From NCBI GenBank assembly GCA_002710775.1, contig PALX01000005.1:43249-77603 (forward strand): a stretch of 34,355 bases of DNA, given 5' to 3'. The position numbers were made by a program, and so were the translations under genes. Below, piece after piece: positions 16,539 through 24,583 of this stretch. The notes beneath the pieces are model-generated. The model ran no database searches and was not told where the DNA came from. It was given only the letters and a program-made list of their open reading frames with translations. Within the stretch, counting starts at the first letter, position 1. Each line of letters starts with the position of its first letter. Origin of the DNA: Micavibrio sp. Lineage in GTDB: Bacteria > Pseudomonadota > Alphaproteobacteria > Micavibrionales > UBA9664.

Positions 16539-17528
16539 TTAAGCTCCTGCGTAGACGAAATAAGTTCCTACAATATAAATAATATATAGGGCCAGCATCA
16601 AGAAACCAGTGATACGGCCAATTTTTCCGCGGATAAGGAGCATGAGGCCCATGAGTAAGGCGACGGCCAGCATGACCCAGACATCAACAGAGGCCATTTC
16701 TGGCGTGATTTGATCGGCAGGAATAGGCTTTAAAGCGGCTGTTACGCCGATAATAAGCAAAATATTGAATACATTTGACCCAAGAATGTTACCAAGGGCG
16801 ATACCGCTTTGTTTCTTAAGCGCCGCCACAACAGAAGTTGAAAGTTCAGGTAAAGATGTCCCTATCGCAATAACGGTCAGACCGATAACAGCGTCCGGTA
16901 CATGCAAAATTTTTGCGGCAGTAATGGCGTCTCGCACGAGTATATCAGCACCAAGGGCAACACCTGCCAGCCCAATTATAAGAATGAGGCCGGACTGCCA
17001 TAAGGGCTTATGTTCGATATGTGGGTCTAAATTTGGCACCGCCTTTTTGCGTGCATCTATATACTGAAACACAACATAGGCGAATAGTGCGCCGACCATG
17101 AGCAAACCAATAGAGCTGGATATGCCTTGTTGGGCAACAAGGAGGGCTGTCATAACACCGCTTACCACCAGCATCGCGATGGTATCGTTTCGTATCTCTT
17201 TGCGGTCAGCGATAACAGGGTAGACGAAGGCTGCTGCACCGATGACCAGTAAGATATTGGCGATGTTTGAGCCAATAACATTCCCAAGAGCAATACCGGC
17301 AGACCCTTTGAAATTGGCATTTACAGAGACGAGAAGCTCAGGCAGGGAAGTGCCGAAAGCTACAATAGTAAAACCGATGAGCAGGCTAGGGATGTTAAAT
17401 TTTTCTGCGATGGCTGAGGCGGCATCGACTGTCGCATCGCCGCCTTTGATCAGGAGCCACATGCCAAAGCCAATAGCGCTGAGGGCCAGAAGCAAAACGT
17501 CAAATTCTGTAAAAGCGGCTGATTCCAT
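16539..17528 (-). CDS. Calcium/cation antiporter, CaCA superfamily (YrbG type)
   Basis: 329 residues, about ten membrane helices. The two inverted alpha-repeats are plain: GTSLPELLVSVNANFKGS (from 59) with GNVIGSN (82-88), and GTSLPELSTSVVAALKKQS (~224) with GNILGSNVFN. The Glu in each GTSLPEL and the Asn/Ser in GN-GSN form the ion site in known structures. It should exchange Na+ or H+ for Ca2+ across the inner membrane. It is the upstream gene of a two-gene unit with the TerD-family protein, which gives a shared calcium theme. Confidence 0.92.
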   Translation of the reverse strand: MESAAFTEFDVLLLALSAIGFGMWLLIKGGDATVDAASAIAEKFNIPSLLIGFTIVAFGTSLPELLVSVNANFKGSAGIALGNVIGSNIANILLVIGAAAFVYPVIADRKEIRNDTIAMLVVSGVMTALLVAQQGISSSIGLLMVGALFAYVVFQYIDARKKAVPNLDPHIEHKPLWQSGLILIIGLAGVALGADILVRDAITAAKILHVPDAVIGLTVIAIGTSLPELSTSVVAALKKQSGIALGNILGSNVFNILLIIGVTAALKPIPADQITPEMASVDVWVMLAVALLMGLMLLIRGKIGRITGFLMLALYIIYIVGTYFVYAGA

Positions 17529-17596
17529 GTCTGTTTAAAGGTAAAAGACCCGCCGTCTTTGCACAAGTGGGATTATGCAACAATTAGACAATCTTG

Positions 17597-18574
17597 TTAT
17601 GAGTTATGCTGTAATCTACGATTTCTATTAGACAGTTGAACAACAGTATTGCCGTTCGGGTCGGGATTGTTTTGTATGATATAAGAGCCACAAAAAGCGG
17701 CCATTGACTCTATAGCCAAAATGGTGCCATGCCTTTTATACTCAATCTGGTTAAGCTTTATGGCTGTTTGTTCGAAGAATTTTTGGATGTCACTGAGCTC
17801 AGTAAGTGCTTTTTCCTGATCGGCATATGTTTCATTATCGAAACTATGGGAATCTGGCCTAGCTTCTCTAAACTTTTTGACCGATTTCACGATGGTCTCC
17901 AATTCCTTTTGGCTTTTACTATCGTCAAGCTTGGTTTGCGCCAATACAGTTTCTATAATGGGGAGAAAATAATGCCCAAGCTTGAGTGTGTTCAGCGGTA
18001 TAAATCGCATAGAAGCATCTTTCGCGTCGCCAAATAGACAGGCATCTCTTTGCATTTGGTAGTCAGTGTCGTCCATATCTTTACCGCATATTTCTTGCAT
18101 ATCCTGAATATAGCCGGTGGTCTGACGGGCATGGTGCGCGACATAGGAAAGGAAATCTTTAAATTGTTGGAATGTATTTAATTCTTGTTGTGAATAGATA
18201 TTTTGGCTTGAATTATCAGCTTCTTCGTTGGCTTGAATTGTTTCCTCTAATAAACTAATTAGGTTTTCACAGGATTGGTTGGCTTCTGCCAGCACCATAA
18301 AGCTACGTTTCCATGGAAGTGTGTATAGGGCGCTACCATTCGTATTGAGGTAGGCGGCAAGCACCTGATGTTTGCCCATATGCTTGCCGCCGTAATTATC
18401 AGCAATAAGACTAGTGATGATTTTATTTCTTAATATAGCGATAAAGGTAAAGCTGGTAATTGCCGCGATATAGCCAGGACGAAATTCTTTGGCGGCATTT
18501 CTGACGGCAGCATTGAAGGGCGGTGTAATGGGCGTTATCATACTATCCATAATTAAGGCCATAATTAAGGCCAT
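17597..18574 (-). CDS. Unknown 325-residue protein with repetitive N-terminus
   Basis: Not recognised. It reads MALIMALIMDSMITPITPP, in which MALI is repeated because of a 12-bp DNA repeat; four ATG codons are available (18574, 18562, 18550, 18541) and none has a good Shine-Dalgarno, so the true start is uncertain. A short hydrophobic stretch (YIAAITSFTFIAIL, ~53-66) may be a membrane segment. The remainder is polar, predicted helical, with many Glu, Gln and Lys, e.g. EETIQANEEADNSSQN. It stands alone between the antiporter and the divergent HIT gene. A few cysteines (CENL, ICGKD, DACLF, AAFCG) show no obvious metal pattern. Confidence 0.6.
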   Translation of the reverse strand: MALIMALIMDSMITPITPPFNAAVRNAAKEFRPGYIAAITSFTFIAILRNKIITSLIADNYGGKHMGKHQVLAAYLNTNGSALYTLPWKRSFMVLAEANQSCENLISLLEETIQANEEADNSSQNIYSQQELNTFQQFKDFLSYVAHHARQTTGYIQDMQEICGKDMDDTDYQMQRDACLFGDAKDASMRFIPLNTLKLGHYFLPIIETVLAQTKLDDSKSQKELETIVKSVKKFREARPDSHSFDNETYADQEKALTELSDIQKFFEQTAIKLNQIEYKRHGTILAIESMAAFCGSYIIQNNPDPNGNTVVQLSNRNRRLQHNS

Positions 18575-18586
18575 AGTTAGGGCCAG
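18551..18586. repeat. 12-bp tandem repeat at the 5' end of the gene at 17597-18574
   Basis: Two perfect copies of aattaaggccat are followed by a degenerate third (agttagggccag). On the minus strand each unit encodes MALI and contains an ATG, so copy-number change would add or remove start codons in frame. Confidence 0.8.
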
Positions 18587-18700
18587 AGCCTTGGTTTAAA
18601 TTTTTAAAATAGTTTACCCACGCTTGCTATCAACTTCTTATTTTGGCTAATTTGTCTTTGTGGTTCTCAATTCTTCCCAACTGTGATAAACCTTTTTTTT

Positions 18701-19075
18701 ATGTACCATAGCGATAATATATTTGCAAAAATATTACGAAAAGAAATTCCTTGTGACCCAATCTTCGAAAACGATGATGTGCTTGCGTTTAAGGACATTT
18801 CTCCTGTTGCGCCAGTACATGTTCTGGTTATTCCCAAAAGTGCCTATGTATCCATGGATGATTTCTCGGCCAAAGCCAGTGATCAGGAGATTGTGACCTT
18901 AATGCGCGCTGTAGGTGAGGTGGCGCGTCAACTTGGCCTTGAAAAAGACGGGTATCGCGTGATTTCTAATGTCGGTGAATTTGGCGGGCAACAAGTGCCT
19001 CACTTACATTTTCATATCCTTGGCGGCGAGAAAATCGGTTCATTAAGACCCGGCGCTGAAGATACGCATGCCTGA
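18701..19075 (+). CDS. HIT-family nucleotide hydrolase (HinT-like)
   Basis: 124 residues. The C-terminal histidine triad is present as PHLHFHILGG; the N-terminal half (IFAKILRKEIPCDPIFENDDVLAFKDI and PVHVLVIPK) matches HinT proteins, which hydrolyse adenosine phosphoramidates. I prefer the ATG at 18701 (MYHSDN) to the GTG at 18683, since related proteins begin a few residues before NIFAKI. A run of eight T just upstream leaves no Shine-Dalgarno for either. It is divergent from the preceding gene and convergent with the next. Confidence 0.93.
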   Translation: MYHSDNIFAKILRKEIPCDPIFENDDVLAFKDISPVAPVHVLVIPKSAYVSMDDFSAKASDQEIVTLMRAVGEVARQLGLEKDGYRVISNVGEFGGQQVPHLHFHILGGEKIGSLRPGAEDTHA

Positions 19076-19102
19076 TATCTTTTACATCAATAATATGAAG
19101 TC

Positions 19103-19702
19103 TTAGTAACGATCTTGCGGTTGCAAATTATGCGGCGCAGGGATCGGATCGCCGGCAAAATCTTTGCGGATATGGCCTTGGTTTTTGAGCATCTCAACAT
19201 AGCTTTCCGCGATATTAGCCTGCGCATAAGCTTGATATTCCAAAACTTGGCCAAGCGCGCTGGCCAGTGCTAAAGGTCCATCACAACTTTCATGAATTTC
19301 CTGAACGATAGAGCCGAACGCATTCAAATTTTCTGCATTTTCTAGTAATAATTCTTCTTCAATATCACGGTCATGTTTGTCATGTTCGCGTGCGTTAATC
19401 CATGCGCGGCCATAGCGCTCTACGACATCAATGGAAAAATACTTCAATTCTGTGGCCAAAACGTTCAAATCTTTATCATCCAGACCTTTGGCAAGCAGGT
19501 GATTTGCCAGAATAATACCGCATAGGCCAAGAGAGATAAGCGCCGTATCTGGTTTTTGATCAGCGATAATACGGTGTAATTCAAGCGCATCTTCGTCGTG
19601 CAACTGCCCGTGGTTTAGGCATTGCTGGAAGCCAAGAGGCGCTGACATTTCAACGTATAAGATGCCGAGTTCCGGCTGAGTGAGCGTTTGTTCCATTAAC
19701 AT
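19103..19702 (-). CDS. Unknown cytoplasmic protein, 199 residues
   Basis: I do not recognise the family. The protein is acidic and predicted mostly helical, with segments LISLGLCGIILANHLLAKG and ALASALGQVLEYQAYAQANIAESYVEML, and no signal peptide or clear membrane span. A His/Asp/Glu-rich section (NAREHDKHDRDIEEELLLENAEN, split at its middle by charged residues) lies near the centre. There is no obvious catalytic motif. Start: ATG at 19702, with another ATG two codons later (19696). It is convergent with the HIT gene and divergent from comM. Confidence 0.65.
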   Translation of the reverse strand: MLMEQTLTQPELGILYVEMSAPLGFQQCLNHGQLHDEDALELHRIIADQKPDTALISLGLCGIILANHLLAKGLDDKDLNVLATELKYFSIDVVERYGRAWINAREHDKHDRDIEEELLLENAENLNAFGSIVQEIHESCDGPLALASALGQVLEYQAYAQANIAESYVEMLKNQGHIRKDFAGDPIPAPHNLQPQDRY

Positions 19703-19841
19703 GATGATACCCGATTCTTTGTTCTATTAAATAGGGTATGAGTCGAATCTTAAGCAAAGGTTAACGAAGCACCACAATCTGGGGCATGGACATTTTATCT
19801 CGCGCGGCTATAGTCAAATAAGCATATGAGCGGGAGAGTAC

Positions 19842-21416
19842 GTGGCCACCATCATTCATACAGTAGCGTTTCGTGGCATTGATGTCATCAATATCGAAGC
19901 ACAGGTGCAGATCAGCAACGGTCTACCCGCCTTTAACATTGTTGGCTTGCCTGACAAAGCTGTGGCGGAAAGTAAAGAACGTGTCCGCGCTGCGCTTCAC
20001 GCTATGGGGCTTTCGCTACCTGCAAAACGTCTGACAATCAACCTCGCCCCTGCCGATGTTACCAAAGAAGGCGCGCATTATGATTTGCCGATAGCCCTCG
20101 GCCTTTTAGTCGCGATGGAGGTGTTGCCCTCTGATTGTTTAGACTCATCTGTCGTTATTGGCGAATTGGCGCTGGATGGGCGCATCAGCAAAGTAAACGG
20201 CGCGCTTCCTGCGGCTATTCATGCGCAGGGTCAGCATATGAGCCTGATCTGTCCCAAGGCCTGCGGTCACGAAGCCATATGGGCAGGGGATATAGATGTG
20301 TACGCGCCCGATACGTTGCTAAGGTTGATTAATCACTTAAAAGGCGTACAGCTTTTAAATCCATTGACGTTGAATATAGCAGATCCTGTGCTTGATGAGA
20401 CGGGCCCAATGCCTGATATGGCTGATATTAAGGGACAAGAAACGGCACGCTATGCGCTGGAAATCGCGGCGGCTGGCGGTCATAATCTTTTGATGCTTGG
20501 CCCGCCGGGAGCTGGTAAATCAATGTTGGCTCAGCGCTTACCCTCTATTTTACCGCCGCTTTCTCCGCGTGAGGCGCTGGATATCAGCATGATACATTCA
20601 CTATCAGGGAGTTTGCCTGAAGATGGCCTTATGCGTGCCCGCCCTTACCGTGATCCGCATCATTCGGCCTCACTGCCTGCGTTGGTGGGCGGCGGGCAAA
20701 AAGCTAATCCAGGGGAAATATCTCTTGCACATAGAGGCGTGCTTTTTCTTGATGAATTTCCTGAATTTTCGCGTTCTGTGCTTGAAGCCATGCGCCAGCC
20801 TATTGAAACAGGAAAGGCTGTGATTGCGCGAGCGAACCATCATGTCACCTATCCGGCGAATTTTCAGCTCGTCGCGGCGATGAATCCATGTCGATGCGGT
20901 AATCTCGGCGATGCTGAGCTGGAATGTCACCGTGCACCTAAATGCGGTATGGAATACCAATCAAAGCTATCAGGGCCGATCTTGGACCGCATTGATATGC
21001 ATGTCGATGTCCCTGCCGTGAGCGTTATGGACATTGCGGAAGGAAAAGCGGGCGAAACATCCGAAAAAGTGCGGGAACGCGTCATAGCGGCGCGAGAAGC
21101 CCAAAAAATGCGGTTTGAAGCCGCAGGCTATGGCCCTGAGAGCAATATTTTCACCAATGCGGACATTCCGGCGGCGGAAATTGAAAATATCATTAAACTT
21201 GATGAGGCGGCGCGCGCGCTGATTAAAAAATCAGCCGAACGCTTCAAACTCTCTGCCCGTGCGTATCACAGGACATTGCGCGTCGCGCAAACTATTGCCG
21301 ATTTAGCCTTGGTGCAGAAAAATATTGCGAAAATCACTCTAAATGAGGTAAAAAAGCCCCTTGAAGAGGCGTTTATAGCTCAGGCACTTTCTTATCGGCG
21401 GCAGGTCCTAAACTAG
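19842..21416 (+). CDS. comM: ComM/YifB, Mg-chelatase-like AAA+ ATPase
   Basis: 524 residues. Domain order: N-terminal Lon-protease-like ChlI domain (VQISNGLPAFNIVGLPDKAVAESKERVRAAL, then LTINLAPADVTKEGAHYDLPIALG), AAA+ core with Walker A GPPGAGKS (~222) and Walker B VLFLDEFPEF (~300), the cysteine-containing insert AMNPCRCGNLGD...CHRAPKC, and a C-terminal lid domain ending SARAYHRTLRVAQTIADL. ComM acts as a branch-migration helicase in natural transformation, so the gene hints at DNA uptake ability. The start is GTG at 19842, backed by GGGAGAG just upstream. Confidence 0.95.
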   Translation: MATIIHTVAFRGIDVINIEAQVQISNGLPAFNIVGLPDKAVAESKERVRAALHAMGLSLPAKRLTINLAPADVTKEGAHYDLPIALGLLVAMEVLPSDCLDSSVVIGELALDGRISKVNGALPAAIHAQGQHMSLICPKACGHEAIWAGDIDVYAPDTLLRLINHLKGVQLLNPLTLNIADPVLDETGPMPDMADIKGQETARYALEIAAAGGHNLLMLGPPGAGKSMLAQRLPSILPPLSPREALDISMIHSLSGSLPEDGLMRARPYRDPHHSASLPALVGGGQKANPGEISLAHRGVLFLDEFPEFSRSVLEAMRQPIETGKAVIARANHHVTYPANFQLVAAMNPCRCGNLGDAELECHRAPKCGMEYQSKLSGPILDRIDMHVDVPAVSVMDIAEGKAGETSEKVRERVIAAREAQKMRFEAAGYGPESNIFTNADIPAAEIENIIKLDEAARALIKKSAERFKLSARAYHRTLRVAQTIADLALVQKNIAKITLNEVKKPLEEAFIAQALSYRRQVLN

Positions 21417-21489
21417 CCAAAACATAAGAATAGATTGCATTTGATCTATATTTTACGTCTTTTAAAACCTTAAAAGGTATAATGTAGGC

Positions 21490-21936
21490 ATGGTAGGGTT
21501 TTTAGGATCTGATTATTTAAAACAAATGAATGGGTCGTTATCTTTTCACAAAGATAACGTGCAGGGCGGCCTTGGCGTTGATAAACGTACCGTTCAAGCT
21601 GAGCGCAATGGTCAGAATAATTCAGGTTCGCTTTTTAAAATTCCTTCGGTTCAAGAAGTTTTCACAAATGGCGATCTGAAAACGGATGGACCAATTAGTT
21701 TTGCGCAAAGAAACGAACCTGCTCCCGAAAGCGGATTTTTCTTTGACGCCCTAGCTGGCGGCTTTAGCGCAGGTCTGTCTGCTGTAAATTTTGCTGGTGG
21801 TCTTAATGAAGAAAGAGCCAAGGCAAAAGAAAAACTAGAGCCACAACAACAAAAACCTTCTGTTGCGCCATCAACAATGAGAAATATGGCTCCGGGCCAT
21901 ACACCGACTTATTTCGGTACGCGCCCTTCAATGTAA
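21490..21936 (+). CDS. Unknown low-complexity protein, 148 residues
   Basis: No family recognised. It is polar and Gly/Asn/Gln/Pro-rich, probably largely disordered; one weakly hydrophobic stretch (FFFDALAGGFSAGLSAVNFAGG, near 100, shown by its first and last residues as FFFD and FAGG) is too rich in Gly/Ser to be a sure membrane helix. The end reads APGHTPTYFGTRPSM. A TATAAT at 21478-21483 lies only six bases before the ATG, and a 7-bp hairpin (CTTTTAA-aacc-TTAAAAG, 21459-21476) overlaps that region. The gene is followed by a strong terminator, which supports it being expressed. Confidence 0.6.
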   Translation: MVGFLGSDYLKQMNGSLSFHKDNVQGGLGVDKRTVQAERNGQNNSGSLFKIPSVQEVFTNGDLKTDGPISFAQRNEPAPESGFFFDALAGGFSAGLSAVNFAGGLNEERAKAKEKLEPQQQKPSVAPSTMRNMAPGHTPTYFGTRPSM

Positions 21937-21970
21937 TCATATTGCTATCTTTATAAATTGATTTCGCATG

Positions 21971-22004
21971 GCTTCTCTGATACTTCAAATGAGAAGCTTT
22001 TTTT
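21971..22004 (+). terminator. Intrinsic terminator ending two bases before tRNA-Arg
   Basis: GCTTCTC (21971-21977) pairs with GAGAAGC (21991-21997), followed by seven T (21998-22004). It presumably ends the transcript from 21490. Its T-run abuts the tRNA, leaving no room for a separate tRNA promoter after it. Confidence 0.8.
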
Positions 22005-22006
22005 GT

Positions 22007-22083
22007 GCGCCCGTAGCTCAGTTGGATAGAGCACTGGTTTCCGGTACCAGGGGTCAGGGGTTCGAATCCCTTCGGGCGCGCCA
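22007..22083 (+). tRNA. tRNA-Arg, anticodon CCG
   Basis: A full cloverleaf of 77 bases: acceptor GCGCCCG pairs with CGGGCGC; D-arm GCTC/GAGC; anticodon arm CTGGT-TTCCGGT-ACCAG with anticodon CCG at 22041-22043 (reads CGG); T-arm AGGGG-TTCGAAT-CCCTT; discriminator G and encoded CCA at 22081-22083. The acceptor and D-arm sequences are close to E. coli tRNA-Arg(CCG). Just downstream base composition drops, so this may be an integration boundary. Confidence 0.97.
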
Positions 22084-22210
22084 TTAATTCGTTTATTCAA
22101 TAGAACACTGTTTTCTTGAATTTTTGATTACAGAGACCATATCTGTATAGCTCATGTGAAACTAGAGCGAGCGCAATATGGAAATTAAGATTTTGTTTAC
22201 ATGTATTTAA

Positions 22211-22216
22211 TATAAT
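22211..22216 (+). promoter_or_regulatory. Possible -10 element for the gene at 22243
   Basis: A perfect TATAAT 26 bases before the start codon; no convincing -35 is found at the right distance. The gap 22084-22242 otherwise holds nothing I recognise and is A+T-rich. Confidence 0.3.
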
Positions 22217-22242
22217 GATTCAATAGGATAGAAGGATCAGAA

Positions 22243-22431
22243 ATGGGCAAATTCAAGAGTCATAAAATACACGATATCTTGCTAGAAATGGCAGGCGGTG
22301 ATATGGCATTTCTTGAAGCTGCTATCGCCGAGGTTATGAAGGACAGTGATTCTACAAAGATAGATTTAGAAGCCCTCATAAAGAAGCTAAAAAAAATGGA
22401 CGATAATGTGTCCCTAAAGAAAGCTTCATAA
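22243..22431 (+). CDS. Small unknown helical protein, 62 residues
   Basis: Not recognised. The sequence is charged and predicted helical (KIHDILLEMAGGDMAFLEAA, then KIDLEALIKKLKKM), with no cysteine and no membrane segment. AAGGA is placed well before the ATG, so it is probably translated. It lies in the A+T-rich patch after tRNA-Arg and is followed after 45 bases by an unknown membrane protein on the same strand; the two may form one unit. Confidence 0.55.
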   Translation: MGKFKSHKIHDILLEMAGGDMAFLEAAIAEVMKDSDSTKIDLEALIKKLKKMDDNVSLKKAS

Positions 22432-22476
22432 AAAAACTATTTTGTAAAAATTCAATAAGATAATACGATAAGCTTT

Positions 22477-23304
22477 ATGCTTATTGAATTTGCGCCAATT
22501 TTTCTTTTAGTATTTATTATTCCGGGGTATCTAATACTTATAGGAATGAAAGCTGGGTGTAGGTTTGATTTAAAGGCCAGTAATCAAGGGCAAGTTCAAC
22601 AATCTATGCAATTATTGGTTCTCTCAATGATAAGTTTAATTATCATTACACCAATTTTATTTTTGGTTGGGCAATTATTGTTCTATTTTCTCCCAGTAGA
22701 TACAAATTTTACAAGTGCAATTAGTTCTGATTATTATGGCTTAGTTGAAGTTGATGACGGTCAATACACAATTCATTTTATGAATTGGTACACTTATACG
22801 ATCTTGTATTTTATTGCTGCTACTTTATTTTTCGGTTTTGGATACGTCTTCGTGAAGCTTATTGAAAGCGGCATAATTAAGATAAGCATCTTTCACGGGT
22901 CTCTATACCAATTAATAGTCGGTAGTGATATGCCTGTAATATATTGCTCCATTTTAACGCGGCTAAAACATGGAGATTCTTTTATAGTATATAGAGGAGA
23001 GCTTCACGATATTTCATATTCGACCAATAGCAAAATAGACTACTTAGCGCTTAGGGCAGTTGAAAGAATATTTCTGAAGATTAAAGATAGAAACGGCAAA
23101 GTTGTTGCTAAGAATTCTGCAAAAACTGTCGGCCACTCTAAAGTAACTTACTTTAAAGAAATATCACCATTAAAAGGAAAATATCAAAGTGAAATGTTTC
23201 TTATTGATGGTGAGGAAATTGCTAATGTTTTATTCAGTAGGCTGAATTATCCTGATATCAATGTCAAAGAACTGATTGAAGAATTGGAGAACCTTTCTAA
23301 TTAA
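22477..23304 (+). CDS. Unknown membrane protein with C-terminal soluble domain
   Basis: 275 residues. Three hydrophobic segments: ~3-24 (IEFAPIFLLVFIIPGYLILI), ~44-72 (LLVLSMISLIIITPILFLVG) and ~105-128 (YTILYFIAATLFFGFGYVFV). The last ~145 residues are soluble and contain GDSFIVYRGELHDISYS, then a run of basic residues (KIKDRNGKVVAKNSAK). The layout, membrane anchor plus small beta-rich domain, recalls poorly studied proteins found in genomic islands, but I cannot name the family. Codon use is clearly more A+T-rich than in the flanking genes, which with the tRNA nearby suggests acquisition by transfer. Confidence 0.65.
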   Translation: MLIEFAPIFLLVFIIPGYLILIGMKAGCRFDLKASNQGQVQQSMQLLVLSMISLIIITPILFLVGQLLFYFLPVDTNFTSAISSDYYGLVEVDDGQYTIHFMNWYTYTILYFIAATLFFGFGYVFVKLIESGIIKISIFHGSLYQLIVGSDMPVIYCSILTRLKHGDSFIVYRGELHDISYSTNSKIDYLALRAVERIFLKIKDRNGKVVAKNSAKTVGHSKVTYFKEISPLKGKYQSEMFLIDGEEIANVLFSRLNYPDINVKELIEELENLSN

Positions 23305-23352
23305 GGTTAATATTTTTCATTATGATATATCTTTAAAAACAGCAGGTCTTAG

Positions 23353-24561
23353 ATGATTACACAGCATAAGAAGCCCATCGGGCCAAAAGAATTTACGGTG
23401 ATGATGGCGCTATTAATGTCGCTGGTCGCCATGACGATTGATGCGATATTGCCTGCATTGGTGACAATTGGTAATGCTTTTGAGGTGGTCGACCCGAACC
23501 GTGTTCAGTTCATTATTGCCTGTGTGTTCGTTGGTATGGCGACGGGACAGATGATATCGGGTCCTCTTTCTGATGCGCTTGGCCGCAAAAGACTGCTCTA
23601 TTTTTCTTTCTCAGTGTATATCATCGGAAGCACCGTCGCTCTTTTCGCCCATAGTTTTGAGATGGTGCTGGTCGGGCGCTTTATTCAAGGGATCGGCGTT
23701 GCGGGACCGTATGTGTCTGCTGTATCCATTGTACGGGATAAATTTGCGGGCCGTGCGATGGCTAAAACTATGTCGCTGGTCATGACCATCTTTATTCTGG
23801 TGCCAGCCATTGCCCCGACTTTGGGGCAGGCCGTTATTTATCTGGGCTCATGGCATAGTGTTTTTGTGCTCTACATTGTCTATGCCATTGCTGTTGCCAG
23901 TTGGATTACCTTGAGACTGGAAGAGACCTTGCCGCCCGAACGCCGTATTCCATTCAATATTAAAAACATTGTTCACGGGATTAAGGAAGTCCTGAGCAAC
24001 CGTGCAACGGTTTGCTATATGTTTTGCTCCGCTTGCGTGTTTGGCAGCTTCATGGGCTATCTGGTGACCTGCCCGCAAGTCTTTATGGATAAATTTGGTG
24101 TTGGTGATAGCTTTGTTTTGTATTTCGGCGCGCTGGCGCTGACACTTGGCGGCTCATCCCTTGTGAATTCGCGTATCGTTGAGAAATTCGGTATGCGCTA
24201 TATTTGTTTGCGAGCGCTATGCGTGGTTATTCTTGCCTCCGCTGTTTTCTTAGTCATTAATCACTTCGTTGATGTCACGCTTTGGATATGGATGGGCTAT
24301 GCCGCTGTTTTATTTTCCTGTTTTGGGATGGTGTTTGGTAATATGAACGCACTGGCGATGGAGCCAATGGGCCATATTGCGGGTATTGCCTCCGCCGTGA
24401 TTGGGGCGATAGCAACGACAACAGCCATTACGCTAGGCACATCTATTGGCCAGCACTATGATGGTTCGCTTACCCCGATAGCGACGGGATTCGTTATCTT
24501 GGCAAGCTGTGCAATTGGATTAATTTTTTTCGCCCAGTCGCGTGATGTGCCAGTGTCTTAG
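23353..24561 (+). CDS. MFS multidrug exporter, Bcr/CflA type
   Basis: 402 residues, about twelve membrane helices. MFS motif A is seen as GPLSDALGRKRLLY between helices 2 and 3; the motif B/C region as GRFIQGIGVAGPYVSAVSIVRDKFAG, typical of the 12-helix drug:H+ antiporter group to which Bcr/CflA belongs. N-terminal acidic residue in MTIDAILPAL (helix 1) is also characteristic. The substrate is unknown; relatives export bicyclomycin, sulfonamides or chloramphenicol. Base composition returns to the genome norm here. It is convergent with the PH-domain gene. Confidence 0.92.
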   Translation: MITQHKKPIGPKEFTVMMALLMSLVAMTIDAILPALVTIGNAFEVVDPNRVQFIIACVFVGMATGQMISGPLSDALGRKRLLYFSFSVYIIGSTVALFAHSFEMVLVGRFIQGIGVAGPYVSAVSIVRDKFAGRAMAKTMSLVMTIFILVPAIAPTLGQAVIYLGSWHSVFVLYIVYAIAVASWITLRLEETLPPERRIPFNIKNIVHGIKEVLSNRATVCYMFCSACVFGSFMGYLVTCPQVFMDKFGVGDSFVLYFGALALTLGGSSLVNSRIVEKFGMRYICLRALCVVILASAVFLVINHFVDVTLWIWMGYAAVLFSCFGMVFGNMNALAMEPMGHIAGIASAVIGAIATTTAITLGTSIGQHYDGSLTPIATGFVILASCAIGLIFFAQSRDVPVS

Positions 24562-24583
24562 ACCTAAATTGTTACAGGCTGAT

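Noticed and set aside
21803-22084. Minus-strand reading frame beginning MARPKGFEPLTPGTG
   Set aside because: This is the antisense translation of a tRNA, a well-known spurious annotation; it overlaps tRNA-Arg and the real gene at 21490.
22007-23350. Prophage or integrative element at tRNA-Arg
   Set aside because: No integrase, no direct repeat of the tRNA 3' end and no phage genes were found in the window; only the composition shift remains.
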